From Thermoflexales bacterium (lineage in GTDB: Bacteria > Chloroflexota > Anaerolineae > J036 > Brachytrichaceae): 64,000 nucleotides of DNA. Positions within the stretch are counted from its first letter, which is position 1; each line of letters begins with the position of its first letter. The notes under the pieces are model-generated. The model was given only the letters and a program-made list of their open reading frames with translations, was not told the origin of the DNA and did no database searches. The translations under genes were made by a program, and so were the position numbers. The DNA lies in contig JANWUW010000009.1 in assembly GCA_025057935.1 (NCBI GenBank), forward strand, positions 1 to 64,000, written 5' to 3'. Of the stretch, positions 24,520-33,854 are shown in pieces.

Positions 24520-25605
24520 ATGCAGTCGGAGCGCTTTCCCGCGCGCACGCGGGTGCAAGAGATCGCTGCGTTCGAGTGGGATGCCTTCGTGCGCCGCCAT
24601 CCCCACGGGCATGTCCTGCAGACCCAGCGCTGGGGTCGGCTCAAAGGCAATCACGGCTGGGGCGTAGTGAGCGTCAGCGTGCACTTGCCGCAGCGCGAGC
24701 TGATCGGCGTGGCGCTGCTGCTCATGCGCCGTTTGCCCTTTGGCTTGGGTCGGGTCGCCTACGTGCCGCGCGGACCAGTGGTGAACTGGGACAACCCTGA
24801 TCACGTGCAGCGCGTGTTGCAGCGCGCCTTCGAGGCAGCGCGCGCCAACGGCGCCTTCGCCCTCGTAATCGAACCCGATCTGCTCGACACACAAGCTGAT
24901 CGTGCTCAACTGACGCGCCTTGGGTTCGCTCCGCTGGACTTTCACGTGCAGCCGCGCCGCACCATCTGGGTCAACCTCGATGTGGATGAGGAAGTTGATT
25001 TGCTTGCTGCGATGAAGCCCAAAACGCGCTACAACATTGGCTTGGCGCGCCGCCGCGGTGTGCGCGTGCGCGTGGGGACACCTGATGACGCGGACTTGTT
25101 CTACGCATTGCTCAAGACCACCGCGGAGCGCGACGGCTTCACTATCCACCCTGCGCGCTACTACCGCGACTTCCTTGAGCTGTTTACTTACGGCGAGCAA
25201 CCGCCCGCGCGCTTGCTCATCGCCGAATATCAAGACCAGCCACTGGCTGCGTTGGTGGTGACCGTAGTCGGTGAGCGCGCAACATACCTGTACGGCGCGA
25301 GCAGCAACCAGCACCGCGAGCTGATGCCCACTTATCTGCTGCAATGGGAAGCGATGCGCTGGGCGCGACAATGCGGCTGCAAAACCTACGACCTGTGGGG
25401 CGTTCCTGACGAAGACGAACAGACGCTCGAAGCGCAATTCGAGCAGCGCAGTGATGGGTTGTGGGGCGTGTATCGTTTCAAGCGCGGCTTCGGTGGGCAG
25501 GTTGTGCGGCATGTTGGGGCATGGGTGCGCGTGATCGCGCCGCTGCGCTGGATGCTGTATCAGCTTGCGCGTAAGGTGCATCGCACAAGCGGCTTGGCGG
25601 CTTGA
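24520..25605 (+). CDS. FemAB-family aminoacyltransferase (peptidoglycan bridge or lipid-linked)
   Basis: GNAT-fold transferase of 361 residues that usually moves an amino acid from tRNA to the stem peptide of lipid II. Two acyltransferase-like halves are visible: GVALLLMRRLPFGLGRVAYVPRGPV (about 65-95) and the second with LIAEYQDQPLAALVVTVVGERATYLYGAS (about 230-260); the conserved K-T-R-Y-N segment KPKTRYNIGLARRRGVRV near 160 is typical of the FemX/FemAB superfamily. The protein ends with a basic region. Start: ATG 24520; an upstream TTG frame would lie within the terminator. A TACGAT box is 10 nt before the ATG. The donor amino acid and the acceptor are unknown. Confidence 0.82.
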   Translation: MQSERFPARTRVQEIAAFEWDAFVRRHPHGHVLQTQRWGRLKGNHGWGVVSVSVHLPQRELIGVALLLMRRLPFGLGRVAYVPRGPVVNWDNPDHVQRVLQRAFEAARANGAFALVIEPDLLDTQADRAQLTRLGFAPLDFHVQPRRTIWVNLDVDEEVDLLAAMKPKTRYNIGLARRRGVRVRVGTPDDADLFYALLKTTAERDGFTIHPARYYRDFLELFTYGEQPPARLLIAEYQDQPLAALVVTVVGERATYLYGASSNQHRELMPTYLLQWEAMRWARQCGCKTYDLWGVPDEDEQTLEAQFEQRSDGLWGVYRFKRGFGGQVVRHVGAWVRVIAPLRWMLYQLARKVHRTSGLAA

Positions 25606-25648
25606 AGACGCGCCTCTGACATTTGCGGTTGCTTGGCTGACATGCGCC

Positions 25649-26983
25649 ATGCCACAGGGGTTTCTCGCCTTCCCGCAGGGGTTTCGTTGGGGTACTGCCA
25701 CCGCAGCGCACCAAGTCGAGGGCTACAACACCAACAACCAGTGGTGGCAGTGGGAACAGCAGCCGGGGCGCATCGTCAACGGTGACACTTCCGGCATCGC
25801 ATGCAACTGGTGGCGCAACGCTGAGGCTGACTTCGACTGGATGGTGACGCTCGCGCAGAACGCGCATCGCCTTTCAGTCGAATGGAGCCGCATCGAGCCG
25901 CGCGAGGGGCACTTCGATGAGGCTGCGCTCGAGCGTTACCGCGCGATGGTGCGCGCGCTGCGCGAGCGCGGCATCGAGCCGATGATCACGCTGCACCACT
26001 TCACCAACCCGATTTGGCTTGAAGAGCAGCGCTGCTGGCTGCGCGCGGATCGCATCGTGCCGTTGTTTCGCCGCTTCGTTGAACGCGTGGTGCGCGCGCT
26101 GGGCGACTTATGCGACCTGTGGTGCACCATCAACGAGCCGAACGTGTATGCCGTCATGTCTTACTTCGGCGGGCGCATGCCGCCAGGCTTGACCGACATG
26201 GGCAGTGCGATCACCGTGATGCAAAACCTGCTGGTGGCACACGCAGCCGCCTATGAGGCGATCCACGCGATTCAGCCGCGAGCGCGGGTGGGCTTGGCGC
26301 ACCACATGCGCTACTTCCAGGGATTGCGTCCGCATTTGTTCCTCGACGCGCTCGTCGCGCGTGTGATCGATGGCATTTTCAACGAGAGCTTGCTGCTCGC
26401 GCTGCTACGCGGACGTTGGCACTGGATGCTCTGGCGCGGCGCCCCAGTGAGCGCGCGCAAGCTGCGCGCCACGCTGGACTGGATCGGGCTGAATTACTAC
26501 ACGCGCCAGCGCATTGCCTTCGACCACACAGGCGGGCAGGCGTTGTTTGGCACGCTGGTCAACACGCCAGGAGTGATTATGAGCGATTACGACTTCGGCG
26601 AGATCTTCCCCGAAGGATTGCGTTACTTCCTACGCAAACTAGCGCGATATCGCTTGCCCATTTTCATCACCGAGAACGGTTTGCCAGATGCCGATGACGA
26701 TCTGCGCCCGATGTTCATCGTGCGCCACCTGCGCGCGCTCTGGGAGGCGCTGCAGGCCGGTTGTGACGTGCGTGGCTACTACCATTGGAGCTTAGTGGAC
26801 AACTTTGAGTGGAACGAGGGCTGGCGCATGCGCTTTGGACTGATCGCGATGGATTGGCGCACGCAACAGCGCACCCCGCGCCAAAGCGCTTTTCTCTACC
26901 GCGATGTAGCGCGCGCAAACGCGCTCACGCCAGAGATCGTGCAAGCCTACACGCCCGAGCTGTTCTCGCAGGTCTTCGCCTGA
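25649..26983 (+). CDS. Glycoside hydrolase family 1 (beta-glucosidase)
   Basis: Retaining beta-glycosidase of 444 residues, without a signal peptide, so probably intracellular. FLFPxGFxWG-type start (FPQGFRWGTATAAHQVEG), acid/base Glu163 in TINEPN and nucleophile Glu342 in ITENG are intact, and YYHWSLVDNFEWNEGW near 385-400 is the conserved sugar-binding block. Length is normal for GH1. It starts 43 bp after the FemAB stop and runs into a convergent neighbour 11 bp away with no hairpin between. The substrate (beta-glucoside, galactoside or other) cannot be fixed by eye. Upstream start at 25565 would overlap the previous gene and adds non-conserved residues. Confidence 0.95.
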   Translation: MPQGFLAFPQGFRWGTATAAHQVEGYNTNNQWWQWEQQPGRIVNGDTSGIACNWWRNAEADFDWMVTLAQNAHRLSVEWSRIEPREGHFDEAALERYRAMVRALRERGIEPMITLHHFTNPIWLEEQRCWLRADRIVPLFRRFVERVVRALGDLCDLWCTINEPNVYAVMSYFGGRMPPGLTDMGSAITVMQNLLVAHAAAYEAIHAIQPRARVGLAHHMRYFQGLRPHLFLDALVARVIDGIFNESLLLALLRGRWHWMLWRGAPVSARKLRATLDWIGLNYYTRQRIAFDHTGGQALFGTLVNTPGVIMSDYDFGEIFPEGLRYFLRKLARYRLPIFITENGLPDADDDLRPMFIVRHLRALWEALQAGCDVRGYYHWSLVDNFEWNEGWRMRFGLIAMDWRTQQRTPRQSAFLYRDVARANALTPEIVQAYTPELFSQVFA

Positions 26984-26994
26984 ATGCATGCGCG

Positions 26995-27975
26995 TCAAAA
27001 CCGCTTGTTGACGGCATCGTAGACAGGCCCATTGTTCGCGCCGCCAACACGCCGCTGCCCATGACTCGGCCCGCCGGCTGCGCCGGAGCTGTCCAGCACG
27101 ATTGTGCCGCTTCCTTCGTCGAAGTGGTACAGCCCCACGGTGTGCGCGTCTGGCGTGAACGGAGCGTTGGGAGGCGCGAAATTTGCGGTGTAGCGCACCA
27201 CACTGGAGAGGTGCACCTCATCCACCCAGCCGCTGAATGAAGGATAGATGCTAGGGGCGTAGTCGTGTTTTTCTGCACCGATCACGAGGTACGGCTCGTT
27301 GAACCACTGGTTGCTAGTGATGCCGCGCCCAACGCGATAGGAGATGTTGCCCGCTGGGCCGTTGTGACTGCGCGCGAGCACGCCGTTGACGAAGATGCGC
27401 ATTTCGCCTGTGATGCGGCGAGTGACAGCGATGTGATGCCATTGGCTTGGCGTGAGCACGCTTGTGCTGCAGATGCTGTAGCCGCTCGTCCCATTGTGCA
27501 CGCCGAAAGCGATGCGCCCACCGTACAGCGAAATGCCAAAGTCACCGTAGTCGGGCACGCCAAAGATGTCGCGGTCAAAGATGATGTTGCCGTTGATCCA
27601 AGCGTCCTCGCCTTCTTGGCAGTTCACGCTGTTGTTCTCGCCCGGCGAGAAGCGCAGCCAGAACTCGATGGTGAAGTCGGTTGCGCCGATGTTGACCGGC
27701 AGCGAGATGCCCGCTGTGTTGCTCATGGGGATCTTCACGCGATCTATGTCGCCGCTGCCTGTGCCGAAGAAGCGCAGCGCATACGTCTGTGCAGGGGGTG
27801 TCGGTGTGGGGCTTGGCGCTGCGTTGGCGTTGCTGCGCACAATTGGCAACCAGGCTTGTGGCGTCACGTTTGGCGCGTCACCAGCAGCGCGAGAAGTTGC
27901 GAGCGCGGACACGATCGCTGCTGCGCTGAGCAGCATCGCGGCTACGAAGGCGGAAAACAGCACCTTGCGCCTCAA
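26995..27975 (-). CDS. Secreted LamG/concanavalin-like domain protein
   Basis: 326 residues. N-terminal signal peptide ([16 protein letters not shown] then A-rich to ALATSRAA), followed by the box [10 protein letters not shown] and a Pro/Ser/Thr linker (about 50-65). The rest is a jelly-roll LamG domain (about 70-320) with [28 protein letters not shown] and [17 protein letters not shown], typical of carbohydrate- or protein-binding domains of Chloroflexota secretomes. I chose TTG at 27975, with GGAGG 7 nt upstream; upstream in-frame codons lack a ribosome site. It has no catalytic domain and is probably a surface adhesion or binding protein. A TATACT box lies upstream at 28052-28057 on the minus strand. 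Confidence 0.85.
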   Translation of the reverse strand: MRRKVLFSAFVAAMLLSAAAIVSALATSRAAGDAPNVTPQAWLPIVRSNANAAPSPTPTPPAQTYALRFFGTGSGDIDRVKIPMSNTAGISLPVNIGATDFTIEFWLRFSPGENNSVNCQEGEDAWINGNIIFDRDIFGVPDYGDFGISLYGGRIAFGVHNGTSGYSICSTSVLTPSQWHHIAVTRRITGEMRIFVNGVLARSHNGPAGNISYRVGRGITSNQWFNEPYLVIGAEKHDYAPSIYPSFSGWVDEVHLSSVVRYTANFAPPNAPFTPDAHTVGLYHFDEGSGTIVLDSSGAAGGPSHGQRRVGGANNGPVYDAVNKRF

Positions 27976-28207
27976 TTGGCTTCCTCCCCCAGCACTTCGC
28001 GCGGATTGGCGAGATCGCCGAGAAAGCAAACAGCACGCTTATTGTGAACGAAGTATAGCGCAAGACGCGCTGCACAGGAGCGGCTGACCAAACCATTGAT
28101 CACAACGTGCAGCGCCTAGCTTCTCGCCTTCGCAAGAGTGTTCTGCCGTTTGGGGGACGTCGCTACATCGTTGCGCCTGCGCAGGCTGCACCGAGCAGCG
28201 CAGGGCA

Positions 28208-29014
28208 TTACACAGGCGGCCACGGGATATTGCGCTCGTAGCGGCTCGGTCCGGGGAAAACGCGCAAGCGCAACAAACCCTCGATGCGCTTCGCGAAGGC
28301 GGTTACTTCCTCAGCTGAGAGGAGCTGGCGCAAGGCTTTGCCCAAAGTGCGGTGGGGCTCAACTTGGGTGCGCAGGCGCTCGAGATCGTGGAGCAGCTCC
28401 TCAGGAATCGGCTGACCAGCGAAATCCCAGATCACCGTGCGCAGCTTGTATTCGGCGTTGAAGCAGATGCCGTGGTCAATTGCCCACACGCGCCCGTTGA
28501 GGTCGCGGAGGCAATGACCGCTCTTGCGGTCGGCGTTGTTGGTGATGAGGTCGAACACCGCAATGCGGCGCAGTTGGTCGCACACGCTGGGGTCATCGCG
28601 GAAGGTGAAGTAATGCTGATTAGGGTCGTTTTCGATGAAGAGCTGCACGGAGCCGAAGCCGTAGTCGCCGCTGCGCAGCACTGTGGGCGGCACGAGCTGC
28701 CAACCAAGCGCTTCGCTTACCAACCAAGCTGCGTACTCGCGCAAACAAAGCGTGCCTGTTGGGAAATCCCACAAGGGCGCCTCGCCGCGCCGCGGCTTGT
28801 AAACCGCGAGCAGCTCGCGGGGTTTGGGCGACTTGGCGGTGATCTGGGTGAGGAAAGTGTAGTTCGAGCCCCAGGGCAACGTGCCGAGTGGGGTCATCTC
28901 GCCGGTGGCGAGCACATCGAGCAGCTCACTCTGCGTCATGTCGCCCCATTGCATGGCGCGTTCACTGCTTAGCTTCAGGAGGCGAGGTGCATGGACGTTG
29001 CCTCTCTCGCCCAT
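28208..29014 (-). CDS. SCO1664-family protein (PI3/4-kinase-like fold), function unknown
   Basis: 268 residues. Motifs VFDLITNNADRKSGHCL (about 150-166) and AIDHGICFN (about 176) are the conserved core of the SCO1664 family, which shares the phosphatidylinositol-kinase-like catalytic fold (D-H-x-x-R-K type and I-D-H-G metal loop). The reaction is not known. The ATG at 29014 follows the upstream DUF3090 stop with no gap (TGA-ATG), so they are a translationally coupled pair. This pairing is conserved in Actinobacteria and Chloroflexota. A later ATG about 20 residues in is possible. No partner phosphatase is present in the window. Confidence 0.85.
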   Translation of the reverse strand: MGERGNVHAPRLLKLSSERAMQWGDMTQSELLDVLATGEMTPLGTLPWGSNYTFLTQITAKSPKPRELLAVYKPRRGEAPLWDFPTGTLCLREYAAWLVSEALGWQLVPPTVLRSGDYGFGSVQLFIENDPNQHYFTFRDDPSVCDQLRRIAVFDLITNNADRKSGHCLRDLNGRVWAIDHGICFNAEYKLRTVIWDFAGQPIPEELLHDLERLRTQVEPHRTLGKALRQLLSAEEVTAFAKRIEGLLRLRVFPGPSRYERNIPWPPV

Positions 29015-29560
29015 TCAAGCAAGTACTACCATGTCCAAGTGCCCATTGCGTCGCGGGCAGAAGCCGTCCAAGCTGCCGTCAGGGTTTATCGGGCGACCAC
29101 AGAGCGGACAGCGCGGCCGCCCGCGGGCTACCACCTCAAGGCCGTGTCGGCTGAGCGCGTCGGCTTGGGCGCGCGTGAAGAAGAAGCGCACGGTTGTCGC
29201 CTCAGCAGGATCGACATCGGGGGGCAGCAGCTCTGTGACGATCAGGCCGATGAGGTCGCGCCGCTCGTCATACACTAGACCCATGCGCCCGATGCGGAAC
29301 TGTGGAGTGAACGGCTGCTCCAGCTCCATGCTCTCTTCCAGCGGACGGAATTTTGCGCCCTGAGGATACTTCTCACGCAGCTCCTCGAGAAGCGCCTGGA
29401 GCGCAATGCACAGCTCGCTGACTTGATCCTTCTCGCACACCAGCGTCAGCAGCATTGGACCGCGACGAGCCTGCAGGTAGAAGGTGCGGCGTCCCGGCTC
29501 ACCAATCGCACCGACAGTGATGCGCGAGACGGGATTGAGCTCGATCAGGCGGCTGGGCAT
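29015..29560 (-). CDS. DUF3090 family protein with C-terminal zinc ribbon
   Basis: 181 residues. The first 140 match DUF3090 (TIGR03847): ITVGAIGEPGRRTFYLQARRG, then MLLTLVCEKDQVSELC. The end carries a zinc-ribbon-like CPLCGRP...FCPRRNGH (Cys-x2-Cys-x13-Cys-x5-His near residues 152-175). Function is unknown; the partner is the SCO1664-like gene immediately downstream. A TAGAAT box ends 6 nt before the ATG, which implies a leaderless start. In Actinobacteria the same two families stand beside a histidine-phosphatase and a cysteine-ligase gene, from my knowledge of those genomes, not from this sequence. Confidence 0.85.
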   Translation of the reverse strand: MPSRLIELNPVSRITVGAIGEPGRRTFYLQARRGPMLLTLVCEKDQVSELCIALQALLEELREKYPQGAKFRPLEESMELEQPFTPQFRIGRMGLVYDERRDLIGLIVTELLPPDVDPAEATTVRFFFTRAQADALSRHGLEVVARGRPRCPLCGRPINPDGSLDGFCPRRNGHLDMVVLA

Positions 29561-29566
29561 AGCCGG

Positions 29567-29572
29567 ATTCTA
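29567..29572 (-). promoter_or_regulatory. -10 box TAGAAT before DUF3090 gene
   Basis: TAGAAT on the minus strand ends 6 nt before the ATG at 29560. It is one of the clearest leaderless-type promoters in the window. Confidence 0.5.
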
Positions 29573-29643
29573 CTCAGGTATGCTACGATGGAAAGAAATT
29601 CACACCCATCTCATGCGGCTGAGCTAAGCTTTCGCGGGAAGCG

Positions 29644-30738
29644 GTGAGCGAGCGCACGGAATCGTACATCGTTTTTGGGCTGCGCGTCTGTGGCGCAGTG
29701 GTGATGGGGCTGATCGGCTGGTCGCTTGGCGCCTCGATCATGCCATTGTTGCCGCAGCCGCTAAGCCACGAAGCCTTCGCGCACGTCGGGGCGATGCTCG
29801 CCTTCGGCGTGGCAGGTGGGCTGGCCTTTCCTTTGCTCTTCGCTCGCCCAATCACTACCTTGTATCACCGCATCGCAAATTTGAGCGCTGCGCAAATTCT
29901 CGCAGGGTTCATGGGCTTGGGGGCGGGCTTGCTGCTTGCAGCGCTGTTGGCGTTCCCACTCGCGCGTTTGCCAGAGCCTTTCGGGCCTGTCTTGCCTTTC
30001 CTTGCGGCTGTGGGCTTCGGCACGCTTGGGCTTGGGATCATGAGTCTGCGCTACCGCGAGGTGTTCGCGCTGTTGAACATCAAGCTTCCGAGCAGCCGCG
30101 GTGCCGATCTGCCCGCTTACATGCGTGAGCCGCTGCTGTTAGACACCAGTGTGATCATTGACGGGCGCATCGCCGACGTGAGCGCAACGGGCTTCTTGCG
30201 CAGCGAGTTGATCATCCCGCGCTTCGTGCTCAACGAGCTGCAATACATTGCCGACTCCCCTGACCCCATGCGCCGCGCGCGCGGACGGCGTGGGCTGGAG
30301 GTGCTGCGCCGCTTGCAGCGCGAATCGCCCATGCCCGTGCACATTGTCCAAGATGATCCTGAGGAGGCTCAGCGCGTGGACGAAAAGCTCATTGCGCTTG
30401 CGAAGCAGTGGAACTGCCCGATCGTCACCAACGACTACAACCTCAATCGCGTCGCTTCGCTTCAGGGTGTGACGGTGCTAAACCTGAACGAACTGGCGAA
30501 CGCTGTGAAGACCGCGCTGATCCCGGGCGAGGCGTTACATGTGCGCATCATCCAGCCCGGACGCGAGGCGCGTCAAGGCGTGGGCTACCTCGACGACGGC
30601 ACGATGGTCGTGGTCGAGGATGGACAGGACTTCATGGATCGCACCGTCGAGGTCACGGTGACCAAGGTGCTGCAAACTGCGGCTGGGCGCATGATCTTCG
30701 CTCGTCCCGCGGCGAGCCAGCTTGTGGCGACGAAGTGA
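29644..30738 (+). CDS. PIN/TRAM-domain membrane protein (YacL/PilT family)
   Basis: 364 residues. About four hydrophobic helices fill residues 8-140, followed by a PIN nuclease-like domain (about 155-290) that begins PLLLDTSVIIDGRIADV with conserved acidic residues and continues to WNCPIVTNDYNLN (catalytic Asp pattern). A TRAM RNA-binding domain closes the chain (about 300-355, VGYLDDGTMVVVEDG). This is the YacL architecture; its role in RNA turnover or stress is not settled. It is followed 43 bp later by cysS, echoing the yacL-ispD-ispF-cysS order known in other Gram-positive groups, with ispDF missing. Start: GTG 29644, weak ribosome site. Confidence 0.88.
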   Translation: MSERTESYIVFGLRVCGAVVMGLIGWSLGASIMPLLPQPLSHEAFAHVGAMLAFGVAGGLAFPLLFARPITTLYHRIANLSAAQILAGFMGLGAGLLLAALLAFPLARLPEPFGPVLPFLAAVGFGTLGLGIMSLRYREVFALLNIKLPSSRGADLPAYMREPLLLDTSVIIDGRIADVSATGFLRSELIIPRFVLNELQYIADSPDPMRRARGRRGLEVLRRLQRESPMPVHIVQDDPEEAQRVDEKLIALAKQWNCPIVTNDYNLNRVASLQGVTVLNLNELANAVKTALIPGEALHVRIIQPGREARQGVGYLDDGTMVVVEDGQDFMDRTVEVTVTKVLQTAAGRMIFARPAASQLVATK

Positions 30739-30781
30739 GTGCGCCCACGCGGCGGATTATCATCACGCTGCAGAAGTCATC

Positions 30782-32254
30782 ATGTCGCTGGTCATCTACA
30801 ACTACTTGAAGCGCGAGAAAGAGCCTTTCGTCCCTGTTGTTGAGGGACGTGTGCACATGTATGTGTGCGGTCCCACGGTGTATGACCACGCGCACTTGGG
30901 GCACGCCAAGACCTACGTGGCGTTCGACGTCGTGGTGCGGTGGCTGCGCTACAGCGGCTACAAGGTGCGCTACGTGCAGAACATCACCGACGTTGGGCAC
31001 TTGCTCGACGATGGCGAGGATCGCATCTTAAAGGGCGCGCGCCGCGAGCGCGTCGAGCCGATGGAGTTGGTTGAGCGCTACATGCGCTCCTACTTTGAGG
31101 ACATGGACGCGCTGGGCGTGCAGCGCCCTGATATCTCTCCTCGCGCCTCCGGACACATCCCTGAGCAAATCGAGATGATCAAGCTGCTCATCGAGAAAGG
31201 CTATGCCTACGAGGTGAACGGCTCGGTTTACTTCAGCGTGGAGAAGTTCCCCGAATACGGCAAGCTGAGTGGGCGGCGCATCGAGGAAATGGAGGCGGGC
31301 AAGCGCGTCGCCGTGCGCGAAGAGAAGCGCCACCCGATGGACTTCGCGTTGTGGATCAAGGCGCCGGAGAACCACATCCTCAAGTGGCCTTCGCCATGGG
31401 GATGGGGTTACCCAGGCTGGCACATCGAGTGCTCAGCGATGAGCACCAAGTACTTGGGGCACACCTTCGACATCCACGGCGGCGGGGTGGACAACATCTT
31501 TCCGCACAACGAATGTGAGATCGCGCAAAGCGAAGCAGCATACGGTGTGCCGTTTGCGAATTATTGGATGCTCACCGGCAGCTTGCTAGTGAATGGCGTG
31601 AAGATGAGCAAGTCGCTGGGCAACTTTGTGACAATCAAAGATGCGCTGAAGAAGCATCGCGCTGAAGCGTTGCGCTTCTTCATCCTCTCCAACAAGTACA
31701 ACAGCCCAGCCGATTACAGCGAAGCTGTGCTTGAAGCAGCGACCAAAGGTTGGGAGCGCCTGTATAACGGGGCGCAGCGCGTGCGCCGCTTGTTGGATCA
31801 CCCTGAGCAGATCATCACCAGCCGCGACAGCACGCCTGAGATGACCGCCAACCTCATCGAGGCACTTGACCAGTACCGTATGAAGTTCGTCAGTGCCATG
31901 AACGATGACTTCAACACGCCGCTCGCAATTGGATCGCTGCAAGACATGACCACCGATGTAAACCGCTGGATCGACAAGGGCATTGCCACGCGCGAGGTGC
32001 TGGAACAAGCCGCTGACATTTACCGCGCATTTGGCGGCGACGTGCTCGGGTTGTTGCGCTGGGAGGCGACGGAGGGATCTGGCGGCAACGCGCAGCGCGA
32101 AGCTGCGCTGATCGAGTTGCTGATCGAGCTGCGCGCAGAGGCGCGCAAAGCGAAAGACTACGCGCGCGCCGACGCCATTCGCCAGCGCCTCGCCAACCTC
32201 GGCATCATCCTAGAAGACACCCCGAGCGGAACCACGTGGCGGCTCGCTAGCTGA
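30782..32254 (+). CDS. cysS: Cysteinyl-tRNA synthetase
   Basis: Class I enzyme that charges tRNA-Cys; 490 residues, normal length. The ATP-binding HIGH-type motif [10 protein letters not shown] is near residue 37, zinc ligands are formed by the Cys in [10 protein letters not shown], the conserved WHIECSAMS and HNECE, and KMSKSLGN lies near 276. The C-terminal domain ends with [18 protein letters not shown], typical of CysRS. The ATG at 30782 was chosen over an earlier in-frame start because [14 protein letters not shown] is the usual N-terminus. It lies behind the PIN/TRAM gene. Confidence 0.96.
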   Translation: MSLVIYNYLKREKEPFVPVVEGRVHMYVCGPTVYDHAHLGHAKTYVAFDVVVRWLRYSGYKVRYVQNITDVGHLLDDGEDRILKGARRERVEPMELVERYMRSYFEDMDALGVQRPDISPRASGHIPEQIEMIKLLIEKGYAYEVNGSVYFSVEKFPEYGKLSGRRIEEMEAGKRVAVREEKRHPMDFALWIKAPENHILKWPSPWGWGYPGWHIECSAMSTKYLGHTFDIHGGGVDNIFPHNECEIAQSEAAYGVPFANYWMLTGSLLVNGVKMSKSLGNFVTIKDALKKHRAEALRFFILSNKYNSPADYSEAVLEAATKGWERLYNGAQRVRRLLDHPEQIITSRDSTPEMTANLIEALDQYRMKFVSAMNDDFNTPLAIGSLQDMTTDVNRWIDKGIATREVLEQAADIYRAFGGDVLGLLRWEATEGSGGNAQREAALIELLIELRAEARKAKDYARADAIRQRLANLGIILEDTPSGTTWRLAS

Positions 32255-32280
32255 TCTCAGCCCAAGGAGTAGCGAAACTC

Positions 32281-32775
32281 ATGCTGAAACCCGGCGATCT
32301 TGCCCCCGACTTTGAGCTGGAGTCTGAGTTCGGCGTTGTGCGCTCTGCTGACTTGAGAGGCACGCGCTACGTGCTGTACTTCTACCCTGCCGACGACACG
32401 CCGGGTTGCACCAAAGAAGCATGCAGCTTCCGTGATGCGTTGCAGGCGTTCAACGAGTTGGGCGTGCGCGTGTTCGGCGTTAGCCCTCAAGGGCTAGATT
32501 CAAAGCGCAAGTTCGCTGCCAAGTACGGGTTGAACTTCCCCTTGCTTGCCGACGTTGACCACAAAGTTGCGGAAGCGTTCGGCGTCTGGGGCGAGCGCAC
32601 GCTATACGGCAAGAAGTTCATGGGCGTCACCCGCTCCACGTTCGTCATCGGTCCAGACGGACGCATTGAGCATGTTTGGGAGAAGGTGAAGCCCGAAGGG
32701 CACGCTGAGGAGGTGCTTGCGGTGTTGCGCGGCGAAGCGCCTCAGCAGGCGAAGCCAAAGCACAAACGCGCATGA
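32281..32775 (+). CDS. bcp: Peroxiredoxin of the Bcp/PrxQ type
   Basis: Thiol peroxidase that reduces hydroperoxides with thioredoxin. The 164 residues carry the peroxidatic Cys in DDTPGCTKEACSFRD (residues about 40-55; the second Cys 5 residues on is the resolving Cys of PrxQ-type enzymes) and FVIGPDGRIEHVW near the end. It starts 26 bp after cysS and overlaps the next gene by 4 bp, so this is one transcription unit. The C-terminus is basic. Confidence 0.95.
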   Translation: MLKPGDLAPDFELESEFGVVRSADLRGTRYVLYFYPADDTPGCTKEACSFRDALQAFNELGVRVFGVSPQGLDSKRKFAAKYGLNFPLLADVDHKVAEAFGVWGERTLYGKKFMGVTRSTFVIGPDGRIEHVWEKVKPEGHAEEVLAVLRGEAPQQAKPKHKRA

Positions 32776-33848
32776 GCGCAGAACGCGCAGTCCCCGGCGC
32801 CTTCATGCGCGCTGAGATTTTGGAGCAACCGCGCGTGCTCGCGCAATTGATCGCGCAGCCGCCAAGCGCCATCGCCGGCGTCGCCCCCTTGGCGCGCCGC
32901 GCGCGCTTTGCCATGCTCGCCGCGCGCGGCAGCAGCGACAACGCCTCGACCTTCGGCAAGTATCTGCTCGAGAGTTTCGCTGGCATCCCCACAGCGCTGG
33001 CGGCGCCCTCGCTGTTCACGCTCTACCACCGCCCTCCGCGCCTTGATGCGGGTTTGGTCATTGGCGTCTCGCAGAGCGGCGCAGCCGCAGATGTGATTGC
33101 GGTGCTGAACGAGGCGCGCGCGCAGGGCGCGCTCACGTTGGCGATCACGAACACGGCAGGCTCGCCAATCACAGAAGCCGCCGAGCACGTTGTGTTGCTC
33201 GGAGCAGGCACGGAGCGCGCGCTCGCTGCCACCAAGACGGTCACTGCGCAGTGCGTTGCCTACGCGCTGCTCACGGCTGCCATCGCTCAAGACGCGCAGC
33301 TCCAGCGCGCGTTGGAGACAGTGCCTGAGAGCGTGCGTGCGGTACTAGCGCACACGGAGGCGCTGGAAGCCGCTGCGCGACGTTGGCGAGCTGCGCAGCG
33401 CGTCGCAGTGGTCGGGCGCGGCTACCCTTATGCTGCAGCACAAGAGATCGCGCTCAAGCTTAAGGAGACGTGCTACATCGGCGCTGAGGCATACTCGGCA
33501 GCCGACTTCCTGCACGGACCGCTGGCGATGATTGAACCGGGCTACCCCGTGCTCGTGCTGCTGAATCACGATGCTGCTGGCGCTATGACTGCCGACTTCA
33601 TCGCGCGCGTGCTCGCCTGCGGCGGCGATGTGCTTTGCTTCGCCACCGCTCAGGCATGCGCCTTGCTCGACAATGTGCCGATCGGCTCAGGGCAGCTAGA
33701 GGTGATTGCCCTCGACGTGCCTTCCGCCGTGCTCAGCGCCATCGCCTTCATCGTCGCCGGTCAATGGTTCGCGCTTGCGCTTGCCCTGCTCAAGGGGCAT
33801 AATCCCGACCGCTCTCGCAGCGTCACCAAAATCACCGTTACACGTTAA
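32772..33848 (+). CDS. SIS-domain sugar isomerase/deaminase (AgaS/NagB-II or GlmS isomerase type)
   Basis: 358 residues with two SIS domains, without the glutaminase half of GlmS. First domain: ARGSSDNASTFGKYLLES (phosphosugar-binding, about 55-75) and VIGVSQSGAAADVIA (about 95-110); second: VVGRGYPYAAAQEIALKLKET and YSAADFLHGPLAMIE (about 215-255). The end SRSVTKITVTR is the GlmS-isomerase-like tail with catalytic Lys. It overlaps bcp by 4 bp (ATGA). Likely reaction: glucosamine-6-phosphate deamination or amino-sugar isomerisation; which one is inference. Confidence 0.87.
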   Translation: MSAERAVPGAFMRAEILEQPRVLAQLIAQPPSAIAGVAPLARRARFAMLAARGSSDNASTFGKYLLESFAGIPTALAAPSLFTLYHRPPRLDAGLVIGVSQSGAAADVIAVLNEARAQGALTLAITNTAGSPITEAAEHVVLLGAGTERALAATKTVTAQCVAYALLTAAIAQDAQLQRALETVPESVRAVLAHTEALEAAARRWRAAQRVAVVGRGYPYAAAQEIALKLKETCYIGAEAYSAADFLHGPLAMIEPGYPVLVLLNHDAAGAMTADFIARVLACGGDVLCFATAQACALLDNVPIGSGQLEVIALDVPSAVLSAIAFIVAGQWFALALALLKGHNPDRSRSVTKITVTR

Positions 33849-33854
33849 CAGAGC

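Noticed and set aside
24073-25701. Minus-strand frame of 542 codons spanning the P450 end, tRNA-Pro and femAB
   Set aside because: It crosses a tRNA gene and a terminator and is antisense to two well-supported genes.
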